From Leptospira ellinghausenii (GTDB lineage Bacteria > Spirochaetota > Leptospiria > Leptospirales > Leptospiraceae), in assembly GCF_003114815.1 (NCBI RefSeq), contig NZ_BFAZ01000009.1:558001-622000 (forward strand): DNA of 64,000 nt, in the 5' to 3' direction. This document shows, in pieces, positions 26,834-36,872 of the stretch. The position numbers and the translations under genes were made by a program. The notes under the pieces were generated by a model. It saw nothing but the letters and a program-made list of their open reading frames with translations. It ran no database searches and was not told where the DNA came from. Numbering within the stretch: the stretch's first letter is position 1; every line of letters starts with the position of its first letter.

Positions 26834-27850
26834 ATGGCGATTTACTCCCGGTACGAACCACATAGAAAAAAGAAATCAAAGGCACCGCTATTTTTATTGG
26901 TTTTAGCGCTTGGCCTCTCCGCTTTAGGGTTTACCTATAGAAAAGAAATTTATTTTCTTTTTGCCAAAGACCAAAGTGTCAGAGCAGAAAAAACCAAAGA
27001 AAAAACGATCGAACTCTGGAAATCAGGGAATCTCAAAGAAAAAGAAATAGAAGACTTCCAAACAATCGCAACCAACTACTCAGAAAAAGACCCAACGGAT
27101 CCTGTTGCTTTTCATTTAATCGCAAGGAGTTTGTTTTGGAATTTAAATCGATTGGGAATCCAATTTGACCATGATAGTTTGATCTTACATCTAGGATCTC
27201 CATTTCGTGAATTCATCGGAAGTTCAGTTCTCGCCGAATCAACATTAGACACTATCTTTTGGAATGCAAGGACGGCGGAAGCTTATTCCTCCTCTCCCTT
27301 TACGGACTGGGAAAACAACCGAGTGTTGTTATTCCTCGGAGAAACTCATCGGAGTGTCAAACGTCCTCAAGTTTTAGTAAGTGAATACGGAAACATCGAT
27401 CGTTCAAAATTATCTCCTGAACTGCAAACAGTTTACATTTGGTTATTAACCTTTAATACGATGCTTGCAGGTGATGCGAGTGGTCTCGATCATTTAATCA
27501 CCATTACAAAAGATCCAAATTTTAAATTGGGAATTCAATTTTCTCCGAGAGAAGAAAACTTCTTACGGGGTCTTGGTAAATATTATAAAAAAGATTATGT
27601 GGGAGCTTTGTCATTACTCAGACAAGCTAAAACCAATAATCCTGATACAATCACTGAAACTTCCATCATCACAGAAGCTACCATCTTCCACCTGCAAAAT
27701 TTATCGCAGAAAGGAATTGATTTGTTAGAAGAATTTTACATTGCCACTGGCAAAAAAAATACAGAAATCCCAATCTTAATTTCCCAATTCATCAAAGAAA
27801 AACCAGGCCTTAAAACAAAACTGGATCTAAGTTCGGATAAAAAAGAATGA
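26834..27850 (+). CDS. Membrane-anchored repeat protein, unknown function
   Basis: About 338 residues. The N-terminus is basic (RYEPHRKKKSK) and followed by one membrane helix (about 19-36), so the bulk lies in the periplasm. The rest is helical with tetratricopeptide-like features (VAFHLIARSLFWNLNRLG, GALSLLRQAKTNNPD). The ATG at 26834 was chosen because the longer frame has no ribosome site and no conserved look. It overlaps the next lipoprotein gene by 4 bases and probably forms an operon with it and sufE. Confidence 0.65.
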   Translation: MAIYSRYEPHRKKKSKAPLFLLVLALGLSALGFTYRKEIYFLFAKDQSVRAEKTKEKTIELWKSGNLKEKEIEDFQTIATNYSEKDPTDPVAFHLIARSLFWNLNRLGIQFDHDSLILHLGSPFREFIGSSVLAESTLDTIFWNARTAEAYSSSPFTDWENNRVLLFLGETHRSVKRPQVLVSEYGNIDRSKLSPELQTVYIWLLTFNTMLAGDASGLDHLITITKDPNFKLGIQFSPREENFLRGLGKYYKKDYVGALSLLRQAKTNNPDTITETSIITEATIFHLQNLSQKGIDLLEEFYIATGKKNTEIPILISQFIKEKPGLKTKLDLSSDKKE

Positions 27851-28230
27851 AACGTTATTCATCCAAATTACACTTATTAGGTGTTGTTTTCAGTTTTGCA
27901 ACAAGTATTGGTTGTGGACTATTTTACAAAGGAGTCCCAAAACCTGGTGAATTTTGTTATGTGCTTTCAAAACCACCTGAATGTTTGTTTGTAAATTTCG
28001 AAGAGAAAAAACTCATCTGGGAAAATGTTGAATATTCATTGGAAGAAAAACTTCGAATGGATTATTTCTTTCATAAAAACGAAGATTTGTACGAACTAAC
28101 AGTCGCTACAGTCAATAGAATCGAAATTAAAAATTTATCCCGCTCTGGTTTTAACCAGTTCTACATGAGAAAAAAAGAAAAATTCGCTGATATCCCAAAA
28201 GGAAGTTCTAATGATGAAACAAAACATTGA
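27847..28230 (+). CDS. Small probable lipoprotein, unknown function
   Basis: The 127-residue protein has a hydrophobic leader ending SIGC (Cys23), a weak lipobox because Ser stands at -3. The mature part is short with two more cysteines ([12 protein letters not shown]) and a Lys-rich end. No family recognised. It overlaps the upstream gene by 4 bases (ATGA) and the downstream sufE by 20 bases, which indicates co-translation. Confidence 0.65.
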   Translation: MKRYSSKLHLLGVVFSFATSIGCGLFYKGVPKPGEFCYVLSKPPECLFVNFEEKKLIWENVEYSLEEKLRMDYFFHKNEDLYELTVATVNRIEIKNLSRSGFNQFYMRKKEKFADIPKGSSNDETKH

Positions 28231-28627
28231 AGAAATCCAAAAAGAAATCATCTCTGAGTTTTCGGAACTGACTGATTGGGAAGAAAAATTCCAATACCTT
28301 ATCGAGTTAGGTGAGGAATTGCCAAAGTTTCCTGATGAAAAAAGAACAGAAGAATATTTAGTACCGGGATGCCAATCTCGGGTTTGGGTCGCACCAAAAC
28401 TGACTGAAGGGAAATTGGAGTTTGATGCAGATAGTGACACGGCACTTACGAAAGGACTCATTGCCATTCTCATACGAGTATTTTCAGGACAAAGTCCAGA
28501 AGATATAGCGAATGCCTCACTTGGATTTATAGAAGAAGTTGGTCTTGCAAAGTTTTTATCGATCTCAAGACGGAATGGACTATTTTCTATGGTACAAAAA
28601 CTAAAGGGGTATGCAGAAAAAGTATAA
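28211..28627 (+). CDS. sufE: SufE cysteine desulfurase activator
   Basis: The 138-residue protein matches SufE over its full length: [15 protein letters not shown] near the start and VPGCQSRVW with the sulfur-accepting Cys54. SufE takes persulfide sulfur from the desulfurase SufS and passes it to the SufBCD scaffold for Fe-S cluster assembly. GGAAG lies 5 bases before the ATG. No other suf gene is in the window, so the partner must be encoded elsewhere. Confidence 0.92.
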   Translation: MMKQNIEEIQKEIISEFSELTDWEEKFQYLIELGEELPKFPDEKRTEEYLVPGCQSRVWVAPKLTEGKLEFDADSDTALTKGLIAILIRVFSGQSPEDIANASLGFIEEVGLAKFLSISRRNGLFSMVQKLKGYAEKV

Positions 28628-28700
28628 CATTCCTCTTTTTTCCTTTGCAAACTAGTTTTATCTGCTTAGAATTCTCTTTCGAATGAACGTTAGGACTTCT

Positions 28701-29882
28701 ATGAAACAAATTCTGATTCTATTTTTTGTTCTTTTTACAATCCAATGTAGTAAAGACCTTTCTCCCTTCGGTGGAGAAGTAAATGTATCTCCCCTCCCCA
28801 AACGTATCAAACCTGAATGGCCAAATCCAAATTGGAAAATTGTCACTCCAGAATCAGTAGGTGTTTCTTCCGCAAAACTCAAATTAGTTGAAGAGTATGC
28901 CTTCACACGAACTGGTGATGAAACAGATAGAAAAGGTAGGAGAACCGATGCCGTTGTCATCCTTCGGAATGGAAAACTCATTTATGAAAAATATGCACGT
29001 AATTTTAAGGAAGACAAACTTCACTTAACTTGGTCAGTTTCAAAAAGTATTTTACAGACAATGTATGGAATTGCAGTCAAAGATGGACTGATCAAGTTAG
29101 ATGACCCTGGATATTATCATTATGAACCACTCAGTAGAGATGAAGCACATAAAAAAATCACCATCCGTCATCTTTTGAATATGTCTTCCGGTCTTGCAGC
29201 GGAAGAAGGGTATGAAAGTGGTCCACTCAAATCTTCTGTGATTGCTATGTTGTATACGAGGGGCCGACAAGACATGGGGAGTTTTTGTGCGAACCTTCCC
29301 CTTCGCGCCGAACCTGGAACACAAGTATATTACTCCAGTTGTGATACCAATATCCTTTCTGCGATATTGAAGAAAGTATATGGCAAAGAAGAATATGACA
29401 AACTTCCCTTTGAAAAAATATTCAAACCACTTGGAATTTCTAATGTAACCTTTGAAAGAGATGCTTCTGGAACATATGTAGGATCTTCTTATCTATATAT
29501 GACAGCAAGGGATCTTGCCAAGATTGGATACTTATATTTAAACGATGGTGTGTGGAATGGAGAGAGATTTTTACCAGAAGGTTGGTTAACATTCACAAGG
29601 ACACCTTCCCCTGGTTATAAAACTACTCCCTATTCAGATGATTTATCTCAGGATAATTACACTGCACATTGGTATGCCAATACGGGAGTTCCTGATCGAG
29701 GAATCCACGAACCTTGGCCTGATGCTCCCAAAGATACCTTCGCTGCTCTTGGACATTGGGGACAAATGATGTATGTGATTCCAAGTTTAGACCTCGTTGT
29801 AGTTCGGTTTGGTGATGACCGCGAAAAAGCGTTTATCAAAAATGAATTTTTAAAATTGATCAAGGAATCAGTGATTCGGTAA
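28701..29882 (+). CDS. Beta-lactamase-family serine hydrolase lipoprotein
   Basis: About 393 residues. The leader ends FTIQC, a spirochaete-type lipobox. The catalytic domain has SVSKS (SxxK, Ser nucleophile and Lys), YYSSCD (YxN-like Tyr) and HWGQMM in the place of the KTG/HxG block, as in class C beta-lactamase-like esterases and peptidases. The ATG at 28701 has AGGA 6 bases upstream; an ATG six codons earlier lacks one. Substrate unknown; the family includes esterases, D-aminopeptidases and amidases. Four bases later begins a small gene that may be its partner. Confidence 0.8.
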   Translation: MKQILILFFVLFTIQCSKDLSPFGGEVNVSPLPKRIKPEWPNPNWKIVTPESVGVSSAKLKLVEEYAFTRTGDETDRKGRRTDAVVILRNGKLIYEKYARNFKEDKLHLTWSVSKSILQTMYGIAVKDGLIKLDDPGYYHYEPLSRDEAHKKITIRHLLNMSSGLAAEEGYESGPLKSSVIAMLYTRGRQDMGSFCANLPLRAEPGTQVYYSSCDTNILSAILKKVYGKEEYDKLPFEKIFKPLGISNVTFERDASGTYVGSSYLYMTARDLAKIGYLYLNDGVWNGERFLPEGWLTFTRTPSPGYKTTPYSDDLSQDNYTAHWYANTGVPDRGIHEPWPDAPKDTFAALGHWGQMMYVIPSLDLVVVRFGDDREKAFIKNEFLKLIKESVIR

Positions 29883-29886
29883 TCTT

Positions 29887-30198
29887 ATGAAACGTAAAAT
29901 TTCAATTTTCTTAGCTTTATTCTTTTTAATTGTTTTGTTTTGGTCACAATGGAATTGGAAACATCTATCGAGTTTTCCTTCTATCATTTCCAGTTTTTAC
30001 TCAAAAGAATACTGTAGTTGTTACTTTGTGATGGAGTTATCAGAAGAACAGTGCCATGATTTCGCAAGACAGTGGGTTCCCATCAGTGAATTTAAATTAG
30101 ACAAAGAAAATCAATCTGTTACCGTAAAAGGTCTTGGTAGAACCAATACAGCAAAATTCCAATCCAAAGAATATGGTTGTACCTTACTGAATGAATGA
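29887..30198 (+). CDS. Small membrane-anchored Cys-containing protein, possible serine-hydrolase partner
   Basis: The 103-residue protein has one N-terminal membrane helix (about 5-22) and an external part with YCSCYFVMELSEEQC and a C-terminal GCTLL. From memory, many serine hydrolases carry an N-terminal extension with a similar Cys...GLGCTLL pattern, so this may be the same small domain encoded separately beside its enzyme. It starts 4 bases after the hydrolase stop. This link is inference. Confidence 0.6.
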   Translation: MKRKISIFLALFFLIVLFWSQWNWKHLSSFPSIISSFYSKEYCSCYFVMELSEEQCHDFARQWVPISEFKLDKENQSVTVKGLGRTNTAKFQSKEYGCTLLNE

Positions 30199-30205
30199 GT
30201 AACCC

Positions 30206-31129
30206 TTAGCGGTAATAACGCATCCCAGGAAAAATAAAATTGATGCCAAAGATTAATCCTTTGGCCTTCACTTCTTCTGGGACGGGACCAAAGTTTTGAC
30301 CTCGTATTGAATCTAAACATGCTTGGTCGACAACAACTTGTCCTTGAGAAGAAACCAAACGAACATCCAAAACTTGTCCGTGTTCACTTAACATAAACAA
30401 TACTTTAGTTTCTCCTTCCTTAATTCCTTCTCTGGCAACAATTCCTGCCATATCACGATAGGCATAGTTTCCACCACCAGGAGGAGCAAAGGATTCTTCT
30501 ATCCGTTTTAACATATTTTTGAAATAATAATAACCTGCTAATTGTTTGGTGGGAATGGTAAGGGCTTTTGCTCCGTCCCAACGAAATAAGAAATCTTGTT
30601 GGAAACGATAATTAAATGGAATTTTTGTCATCTGACCAGCGTTTGCAGCTTGGTTCGGACGTTCCTCAGAATTGGAATTGGTTTTTGGGTCTGCTTTAAA
30701 AATACCAAATTCAAAAAGTTCATCTTCCTTGGATTCTTCTGATTTTGGTTGTGTTTTACTCGGAGTGGAAGTGGCACTTCCCATAATGAATTCTCGGAAT
30801 TGTGTTAATGTATGAAACCCTTGTTTCTCAGTGATCCCTCCACCACCCGCCGAATCCTTGTTAGACAAAGCTTTGTATTCATCTTTTTTATCAGGATTGA
30901 TGAACTGTTGCTCTACTAATACTTCGTATATTTTTTCTTGTTCTTTGGGGCCTAGGTTTTCGAGAGTTTGTTCTTCTGCCCACATCTTCCACAACATATT
31001 CCTCGTGATGAGGTGAGCCAAAAAAAAGGAAGCAAGTAAGATCACAAATGTGAAAGCAAAAAAGAGACGTTTTTCCCCTTCTTCTTTTTCGGGTAATCGG
31101 AAATCAAAAGAGAGTGGGGCCATTTTCAC
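30206..31129 (-). CDS. TonB-like energy transducer with C-terminal TonB domain
   Basis: About 307 residues: a short cytoplasmic start, a membrane helix (about 22-42), a long polar linker with Gly/Ser/Pro-rich parts, and a C-terminal TonB-like domain ([22 protein letters not shown], then [19 protein letters not shown]). TonB couples the inner-membrane proton force to outer-membrane receptors; a TonB-dependent receptor is encoded at 57.1 kb, and no exbB/exbD is in the window. I used GTG at 31129 because GGGAG lies 6 bases upstream; ATG at 31123 is an alternative. The 5' end overlaps ruvB by 26 bases. Confidence 0.7.
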   Translation of the reverse strand: MKMAPLSFDFRLPEKEEGEKRLFFAFTFVILLASFFLAHLITRNMLWKMWAEEQTLENLGPKEQEKIYEVLVEQQFINPDKKDEYKALSNKDSAGGGGITEKQGFHTLTQFREFIMGSATSTPSKTQPKSEESKEDELFEFGIFKADPKTNSNSEERPNQAANAGQMTKIPFNYRFQQDFLFRWDGAKALTIPTKQLAGYYYFKNMLKRIEESFAPPGGGNYAYRDMAGIVAREGIKEGETKVLFMLSEHGQVLDVRLVSSQGQVVVDQACLDSIRGQNFGPVPEEVKAKGLIFGINFIFPGMRYYR

Positions 31130-32129
31130 GATTTTCTCCCGTATTTCCAATATAAGGAAGTCCTAAATGTTCGTAAGCTTTTTTCGTAGCCACACGACCT
31201 TGCGGAGTCCGGTCGATGAGGCCCACGCGCACAAGGAAAGGTTCATACGTATCTTCGATGGTTCGTTCTTCTTCCCCTAGGACAACGGCAATTGGTTTGA
31301 TTCCGACGGGTCCACCCCCATAACGAGAAATGAGAATGTCGAGGATTTGCCTGTCCACGGCATCAAGTCCCAAATGGTCCACTCCCATACGTTCAAATGC
31401 ATAACGACATGTCTTTAAACTAACAGATGTTTCGTTGTTTACTTCTGCAAAATCCCGAACCCGTTTTAAGAGATGGTTGGCTATCCTTGGGGTTTTTCGA
31501 CTTCGTTTTCCCACTTCCATCGCTACACCTTCGCCGAGGTTCACTCCAAGTAATTTTGCCGAACGATCTACGATGACTTGCATTTCTTCATCTGTATAAA
31601 AATCAAGTTTGAGGTGGATGCCAAACCTTGATTTTAAAGGATCACTGACAAGCCCTGACCTCGTTGTGGCACCCACTAAGGTAAATGGTTGGAGTTGGAT
31701 TTGTAAGGCATTGGCGGTAACACCTTCTCCCACGACCAAATCCACAAAAAAGTTCTCCATGGCAGGGTATAAAAGTTCTTCCTGTTTTTTGATAAATCCA
31801 TGGATTTCATCGATGAAAAGGACTTCGTTTGTTTTCAGTAAGGTAAGAAACCGAACCAAATCAGCACCTTTCGAAATGGCCGGTGCCGAGGTGGGTGTAA
31901 ACGCAACTGCCAGTTCGTTGGCTATGATATTCGCGAGGGTCGTTTTCCCAAGTCCAGGGGGCCCCGAAATGAGAACATGGTCGAGTGGGCTCTTTCGTTT
32001 GCGAGCCGCCTCAACATATACCGATAGATTGGCCAGAACCTCTTTTTGTCCAATGAACTCAGACAGTTTTGTGGGGCGAAGGTTTGGTTCTTCTTCGCCC
32101 GCTTGCATCCAATCTTCTCGTAAACTCAC
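31104..32129 (-). CDS. ruvB: Holliday junction branch-migration ATPase RuvB
   Basis: The 341-residue protein is RuvB along its length: [12 protein letters not shown] at the start, Walker [10 protein letters not shown], Walker B LFIDEIH, the [13 protein letters not shown] sensor region and the C-terminal winged helix ([14 protein letters not shown]). RuvB hexamers drive branch migration with RuvA during recombinational repair. ruvA and ruvC are not adjacent. It follows htrA after one base and overlaps the TonB-like gene. Confidence 0.97.
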   Translation of the reverse strand: MSLREDWMQAGEEEPNLRPTKLSEFIGQKEVLANLSVYVEAARKRKSPLDHVLISGPPGLGKTTLANIIANELAVAFTPTSAPAISKGADLVRFLTLLKTNEVLFIDEIHGFIKKQEELLYPAMENFFVDLVVGEGVTANALQIQLQPFTLVGATTRSGLVSDPLKSRFGIHLKLDFYTDEEMQVIVDRSAKLLGVNLGEGVAMEVGKRSRKTPRIANHLLKRVRDFAEVNNETSVSLKTCRYAFERMGVDHLGLDAVDRQILDILISRYGGGPVGIKPIAVVLGEEERTIEDTYEPFLVRVGLIDRTPQGRVATKKAYEHLGLPYIGNTGENRENGPTLF

Positions 32130-32130
32130 C

Positions 32131-33285
32131 TCAATTGGGTTTCTTCTCTGGAGTGATGGACGTCAAGATTTCATTTTTATTTCGAATGATTTTTAGTTCG
32201 ATACGTTTGCCAATCGGAGACGCTAAAACAAAACTAACCAATTCTTCTGGGGAACGGACAGGTTTTCCATCAAAACTGATGATGACATCATTTAATGTGA
32301 GCCCTGCTTTGTCCGCTGGGGATCCTTTTATAATTTGGCGTATGATGGCACCTTTGTTGTCTTTTAATTGGAACTGGCGGATGTCTTCTTCTGCAATATT
32401 GTCAACACCTGCTCCAATCCAAGCTCTGGTGACCTTTCCATTGGTTTTGATCTCTTCGGCAACCCTTCTTGCTTCGTTAATCGGAATGGCAAATCCAATC
32501 CCTTCTGATCCACCTGATTGGCTCACAATCATACGGTTGATCCCCACAACTTCTCCACGGATATTGAGCAGTGGTCCTCCGCTATTCCCTTGGTTGATCG
32601 CTGCATCCGTTTGGATGTAGGAAAGTCCAGAAGTATCAAGTCCTCCGCGTTGGATCGCAGAAACAACACCAACAGTAAAGGATTGTTCGAGTCCAAGCGG
32701 CGCACCTATGGCAATCGCCCAGTTCCCCACTTTCACTTTATTAGAATCACCAATCAAACTTGGGGTGAGACTTCCTTTTGGTGCACTGATTTTTAAAATC
32801 GCAATGTCTGCTGTTGAATCCGAACCAATTAATTTTGCTTCGAATTCTTTTTTGTTTTTTAACCTAACAGTGAATTTATCCATGTTTTGGATCACGTGAT
32901 GGTTTGTCATAATGTAACCATCTTCGTTTAACACAATTCCAGATCCAAGACCTGAAAGTTTTTGTTGGCGTGAACTCCTTCTTGGATCTTGTCTGCCAAA
33001 AAAATATTCAAAAGGGTGGAGTGGAACATTCACGGTTCCTTCCGTTGCAATGGAAACAACACTGGGAGAAACTCGATCAAATACTTCTTGGAAAGCATCT
33101 TCGAGAGCAACCGCTTGGGTTTGAGCCGGTGATAATTTTTCTCCACCATCTGCTTTGAGTTGTAACGGGTTCTCGTTTGAATTTCCACACGTCAATATGG
33201 GAGACAAAAATGTCCCAAGTAATAAAAAGCTGAACGCAATGGCTATATATCGTAAAGGATTCGTTTTTTTCTCAGTCATAGACAA
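32131..33285 (-). CDS. HtrA/DegP-type periplasmic serine protease
   Basis: The 384-residue protein has an N-terminal membrane segment, a trypsin-like domain with the triad His130 (TNHHV), Asp160 (STADIAIL) and Ser235 (GNSGGP), and one PDZ domain (about 285-375). One PDZ is the DegS/HtrA layout. The leader ends ILTCGNSN, so Cys33 could be lipidated, but Thr before it makes this uncertain. The protease would degrade misfolded envelope proteins or cleave a signalling target. The start is the TTG at 33285, eight bases after AGGAGAG; the ATG at 33279 is close behind. A 9-9-9 inverted repeat lies upstream. Confidence 0.9.
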   Translation of the reverse strand: MSMTEKKTNPLRYIAIAFSFLLLGTFLSPILTCGNSNENPLQLKADGGEKLSPAQTQAVALEDAFQEVFDRVSPSVVSIATEGTVNVPLHPFEYFFGRQDPRRSSRQQKLSGLGSGIVLNEDGYIMTNHHVIQNMDKFTVRLKNKKEFEAKLIGSDSTADIAILKISAPKGSLTPSLIGDSNKVKVGNWAIAIGAPLGLEQSFTVGVVSAIQRGGLDTSGLSYIQTDAAINQGNSGGPLLNIRGEVVGINRMIVSQSGGSEGIGFAIPINEARRVAEEIKTNGKVTRAWIGAGVDNIAEEDIRQFQLKDNKGAIIRQIIKGSPADKAGLTLNDVIISFDGKPVRSPEELVSFVLASPIGKRIELKIIRNKNEILTSITPEKKPN

Positions 33286-33315
33286 TGAACACTCTCTCCT
33301 ATTCTATCAGACCCC

Positions 33316-33342
33316 AGAAATGGGGGGAAAGTTCCCATTTCT
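33316..33342. promoter_or_regulatory. Perfect 9-bp inverted repeat with 9-base spacer between htrA and the DJ-1 gene
   Basis: AGAAATGGG and CCCATTTCT are separated by nine bases in the 117-base region between two divergent genes for stress-related proteins. The 9-9-9 geometry equals that of the HrcA operator CIRCE, but the sequence does not match it. It could be an operator for htrA, for the DJ-1 gene, or for both. Confidence 0.45.
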
Positions 33343-33402
33343 TGGAATCGTTTTTTCATAAAAAAACTTGAACATTTTGTAACAAGCCAAACAAGTCATT
33401 GT

Positions 33403-33960
33403 ATGGCAACTCAGGTTTTAATTCCCCTATGCCCTGGTTTTGAAGAAATGGAAGCAATCATTTTGATTGATGTCCTGCGGCGAGGAAACGTAAACGTTGT
33501 CTCTATCAGCAAATCGAAAGAACCAGTGATTGCATCGCGTCATACGCTCCACCTGGCAGACAAAACATTTTCAGAAATCAATCCAAATGATTTTGATGCC
33601 ATTGTTCTACCAGGAGGTCTTAACGGCACAAAGAACTTAATGGCAGAACCTGAAATCGAATCTCTATTACATTCCTTCCACCAATCGAAAAAAACAATTG
33701 GTGCCATCTGTGCTGCTCCTGCTGTTTTACGAAAGTTTCAGATTCTGTCAGGAGAAAATCCATATACTGCGTTTCCATCGCCTGAGGATTTGGTGAGTGG
33801 TGCCGGTGGAAAGTATACAGGGAAACGAATAGAGTCGTATAACCACATCCATACGAGTGTAGGGCCTGGATCTGCTTTTGAATTTGCTTTGTATCTTTTA
33901 GAATTATTCGAAGGGAAAGAGGTAATGGAAAAGGTAAAACAGGGATTGTTATTACCCTAG
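33403..33960 (+). CDS. DJ-1/PfpI (YajL-like) family protein
   Basis: The 185-residue protein is a compact DJ-1 homologue: GFEEMEA near the start supplies the conserved Glu, and GAICAAPAVL (Cys103) is the nucleophile elbow. Members act as deglycases, glyoxalases or redox chaperones; which applies here is open. It is a single gene, divergent from htrA, and its 3' end overlaps the STAS gene by 4 bases. Confidence 0.9.
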   Translation: MATQVLIPLCPGFEEMEAIILIDVLRRGNVNVVSISKSKEPVIASRHTLHLADKTFSEINPNDFDAIVLPGGLNGTKNLMAEPEIESLLHSFHQSKKTIGAICAAPAVLRKFQILSGENPYTAFPSPEDLVSGAGGKYTGKRIESYNHIHTSVGPGSAFEFALYLLELFEGKEVMEKVKQGLLLP

Positions 33961-34316
33961 TCCGTATGCGTGTTACGTTCCTTGATCATGGAAGTGACTG
34001 CCATCTCTTCTGTTTCAAATACTTCTAAGTGACTTTCCATGCCAGTCATCTTAAAAACTTTTGCAACGGAACCATGCACACTGCATACTTTTAAATTGCC
34101 ATGGTATTTCTTTAATTTATACATCGCGGTTACGAGGGTTCCTATTCCAGAACTGTCCATAAACGGAACTTTTTCCAAATTCACAACAATCTCGTATTGG
34201 TGTTTGCGCATTTTGTCATCTAGAATGTCTTTTAATTCTTTTGCATTGTACAAATCGACTTCACCTTCAATGGTGATGACAACTACCTGATTGGAAGACG
34301 TTTCGTGAATGACCAT
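33957..34316 (-). CDS. STAS-domain anti-sigma factor antagonist (SpoIIAA/RsbV-like)
   Basis: The 119-residue protein is a single STAS domain with the phosphorylation motif MDSSGIGTL (Ser55). Such proteins bind anti-sigma kinases when dephosphorylated and release the sigma factor. A PP2C phosphatase at 21.6 kb is a possible regulator but is far away. An AAGGAG sequence lies about 12 bases before the ATG, a long spacing. Confidence 0.88.
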   Translation of the reverse strand: MVIHETSSNQVVVITIEGEVDLYNAKELKDILDDKMRKHQYEIVVNLEKVPFMDSSGIGTLVTAMYKLKKYHGNLKVCSVHGSVAKVFKMTGMESHLEVFETEEMAVTSMIKERNTHTD

Positions 34317-34360
34317 TTGATGTACGTTGGCTCCTTAAAAAGAAATGAAAAGGAAAAAAA

Positions 34361-35962
34361 TTACATTCTAAAGACACCGAATGGTTTTCTTTCTTCTTTT
34401 CTTCTACTGAGGATAGACAATGCCCTACCCAAAATGTTGCGAGTGTCAGCAGGATCGATGATTCCATCATCCCATAACCTCGCCGAACTGTATACTGCAG
34501 ACGATTTTTTTTCATAATCATCCAAAATTGGTTTTTTGAATGTGGATTCTTCTTCAGGAAGGATGGTTTCGCCAGCTGCTTCTTTTTGGTCTTTTTTAAC
34601 AGTCCATAAAACATTGGCCGCTTGTTCTCCACCCATCACAGAAATACGTGCATTCGGCCACATCCATAAAAATTCAGGAGCAAAAGCACGGCCACACATA
34701 CCATAATTTCCTGCACCATACGATCCACCAGTAACAATCGTTAACTTGGGAACTGTGGTTGTTGAAACAGCATTCACCATCTTTGCCCCATCACGTGCGA
34801 TCCCATTATTTTCATATTTTTTTCCTACCATAAAACCAGTTATGTTTTGGAGGAACAATAATGGGATCCTTCGTTGGTCACAAAGTTCAATAAAATGAGA
34901 TGCTTTTAGTGCAGACTCAGAAAACAATACTCCATGATTGGCAATGATTCCAACTGGATAACCATAAATTTCAGCAAAACCTGTTACGATTGTCGTTGCA
35001 TAAAGTTTTTTAAATTCATGAAACCGTGAACCATCTACCAAACGAGCAATGATTTCTCTAGGATCATATGATTTTCTAGAATCACGTTCAATGATTCCAT
35101 AAATTTCCTCAGAAGGATATAAAGGTTCTTCTGTTTCTTTCGATTCGTTTCGATTTTTTGTATTTAAATTTTTGATGATGGATCGAGTAATTTCTAATGC
35201 ATGAAAATCATCTTCTGCATAATGATCAGTCACACCCGAGATACGACAATGAACATCAGCACCACCTAACTCTTCTCCTGTCACCACTTCACCTGTTGCT
35301 GCTTTCACGAGTGGTGGTCCACCCAAAAAAATAGTTCCATTTCCTTTTACAATCACAGATTCGTCAGACATTGCAGGAATATAAGCACCACCAGCCGTAC
35401 AAGATCCCATAACAACCGCTATCTGAGATATTCCCTTTGCGCTCATTCGCGCTTGGTTAAAAAAGATTTTACCAAAATGATCCTTGTCGGGAAACACTTC
35501 ATCTTGCATGGGCAAAAATGCACCACCCGAATCTACTAAATAAATACATGGTAAAGAATTGTTTTCTGCGATCTCTTGTGCTCTTACATGTTTTTTGACT
35601 GTTAAGGGATAATATGTTCCCCCTTTGACGGTTGCATCATTGGCAACAATCATACAATCTACACCTTCTACTTTTCCAATCCCTGTGATAATTCCAGCAG
35701 ATGGAACTGGATCGGGGTAAACACCTTCGGCAGCAAGGCCACAAATTTCCATAAACTCAGTATCTGCATCTATCAATTCACTGATTCGTTCACGAGCAGT
35801 AAGTTTACCTCTTGATTTATGTTTCTCAAGGGCTTTTTTACCACCACCTAACTTCACTTGCTCGATAATCTTTCGAATTGGTACAAGGGTTTCTAAATAA
35901 GTAGTTCGATTTGATATAAAATCGGATGAGAGTGGATTAATTTTTGAGATCAGTCTTTCCAT
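34361..35962 (-). CDS. Biotin-dependent acyl-CoA carboxylase carboxyltransferase subunit (methylcrotonyl-CoA type)
   Basis: The 533-residue protein is a carboxyltransferase beta subunit most like Mcc[47 protein letters not shown] and [15 protein letters not shown] are characteristic of the methylcrotonyl/geranyl-CoA branch. It transfers carboxyl from biotin to an acyl-CoA in leucine or isoprenoid breakdown. The biotin carboxylase/carrier subunit is not adjacent. It is the last gene of the glm operon, one base after the alpha/beta hydrolase stop. Confidence 0.88.
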   Translation of the reverse strand: MERLISKINPLSSDFISNRTTYLETLVPIRKIIEQVKLGGGKKALEKHKSRGKLTARERISELIDADTEFMEICGLAAEGVYPDPVPSAGIITGIGKVEGVDCMIVANDATVKGGTYYPLTVKKHVRAQEIAENNSLPCIYLVDSGGAFLPMQDEVFPDKDHFGKIFFNQARMSAKGISQIAVVMGSCTAGGAYIPAMSDESVIVKGNGTIFLGGPPLVKAATGEVVTGEELGGADVHCRISGVTDHYAEDDFHALEITRSIIKNLNTKNRNESKETEEPLYPSEEIYGIIERDSRKSYDPREIIARLVDGSRFHEFKKLYATTIVTGFAEIYGYPVGIIANHGVLFSESALKASHFIELCDQRRIPLLFLQNITGFMVGKKYENNGIARDGAKMVNAVSTTTVPKLTIVTGGSYGAGNYGMCGRAFAPEFLWMWPNARISVMGGEQAANVLWTVKKDQKEAAGETILPEEESTFKKPILDDYEKKSSAVYSSARLWDDGIIDPADTRNILGRALSILSRRKEERKPFGVFRM

Positions 35963-35963
35963 A

Positions 35964-36869
35964 TTAGTCCTTATTGTTTTTGTTAAAATGGAATGTTTTT
36001 GTTTTTTTATGAGAAAAACTATCTACGAAATAATGAAGTTTTTCGAAGACAACTGTTGGGCATTCTTCCATAGCTAGATGTTTACAAGGCAAAAACACTA
36101 AACTACTAGTCCTTAAAGTTTCTTTCATGTATTCTGTTTGGTTTGGAGAAATGCGAAAATCTTCTTCCCCAATATAAATTTGTCGTAATCCAACAAATTG
36201 TTTGGCACCCTCTTCAATCTCACGAAGGGCATGAGTTGACCTGTCTACATTACGAATGAATTCTAACGTGTTCTTGCGATTTTTTCCTTCAAATAACAAG
36301 TGATACATGGTCTTTTCCCATTCACTTGTGAAATGATGGCCTTTTTTCACGAGAAACCATTTATAAAAAAATCGAAGTAGTGGCGGGCGAAACAAAAAAG
36401 AAAAAATTTCACCAATGATTGGCAATCTTAGAAAATGTAACGGAAAGTAGAATTTAAATTTAGGTAAGTTCATAAACCCACCCAATATGGATAATGACTT
36501 ATATTGGTTTGTTTGGTCTTTAAATGCAAAACACATAATTGGTAATGCATAATCAAAAGCGACAACGTGTACTTTTTTATCACCCACAACTTTCTCTAAA
36601 AAAGGAGATAAATAATGAGCTTGTAATCGATGTGATAAAGGACCGTCAGGACGACTACTAAATCCAGTTCCTAAAAAATCCAAAGCTAAAACACGGTAGT
36701 GAGTCGATAACAATTCAATCAGTTTACGATAGTTATAGGAAGTGGTCAAAAAACCAGGTAACAGGAGGATGATTTCATCTCCTTTTCCTTCATCTAAATA
36801 AAAAAAACTTAAACCATCAATTTCAACAGATTTTCCGGAATTGATATGCGCCAACAAACTAGGTGTCAT
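35964..36869 (-). CDS. Alpha/beta hydrolase with Asp nucleophile (epoxide hydrolase/haloalkane dehalogenase-like)
   Basis: The 301-residue protein has [15 protein letters not shown] and [12 protein letters not shown], typical of this branch, and the nucleophile elbow AFDYA with Asp106 instead of Ser. HLAMEECP near the C-terminus supplies the catalytic His. The Trp that usually follows the Asp in dehalogenases and epoxide hydrolases is Tyr here, so the exact reaction is unclear. It lies between the GlmU-like gene (3 bases away) and the carboxyltransferase gene. Confidence 0.75.
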   Translation of the reverse strand: MTPSLLAHINSGKSVEIDGLSFFYLDEGKGDEIILLLPGFLTTSYNYRKLIELLSTHYRVLALDFLGTGFSSRPDGPLSHRLQAHYLSPFLEKVVGDKKVHVVAFDYALPIMCFAFKDQTNQYKSLSILGGFMNLPKFKFYFPLHFLRLPIIGEIFSFLFRPPLLRFFYKWFLVKKGHHFTSEWEKTMYHLLFEGKNRKNTLEFIRNVDRSTHALREIEEGAKQFVGLRQIYIGEEDFRISPNQTEYMKETLRTSSLVFLPCKHLAMEECPTVVFEKLHYFVDSFSHKKTKTFHFNKNNKD

Positions 36870-36872
36870 GTT

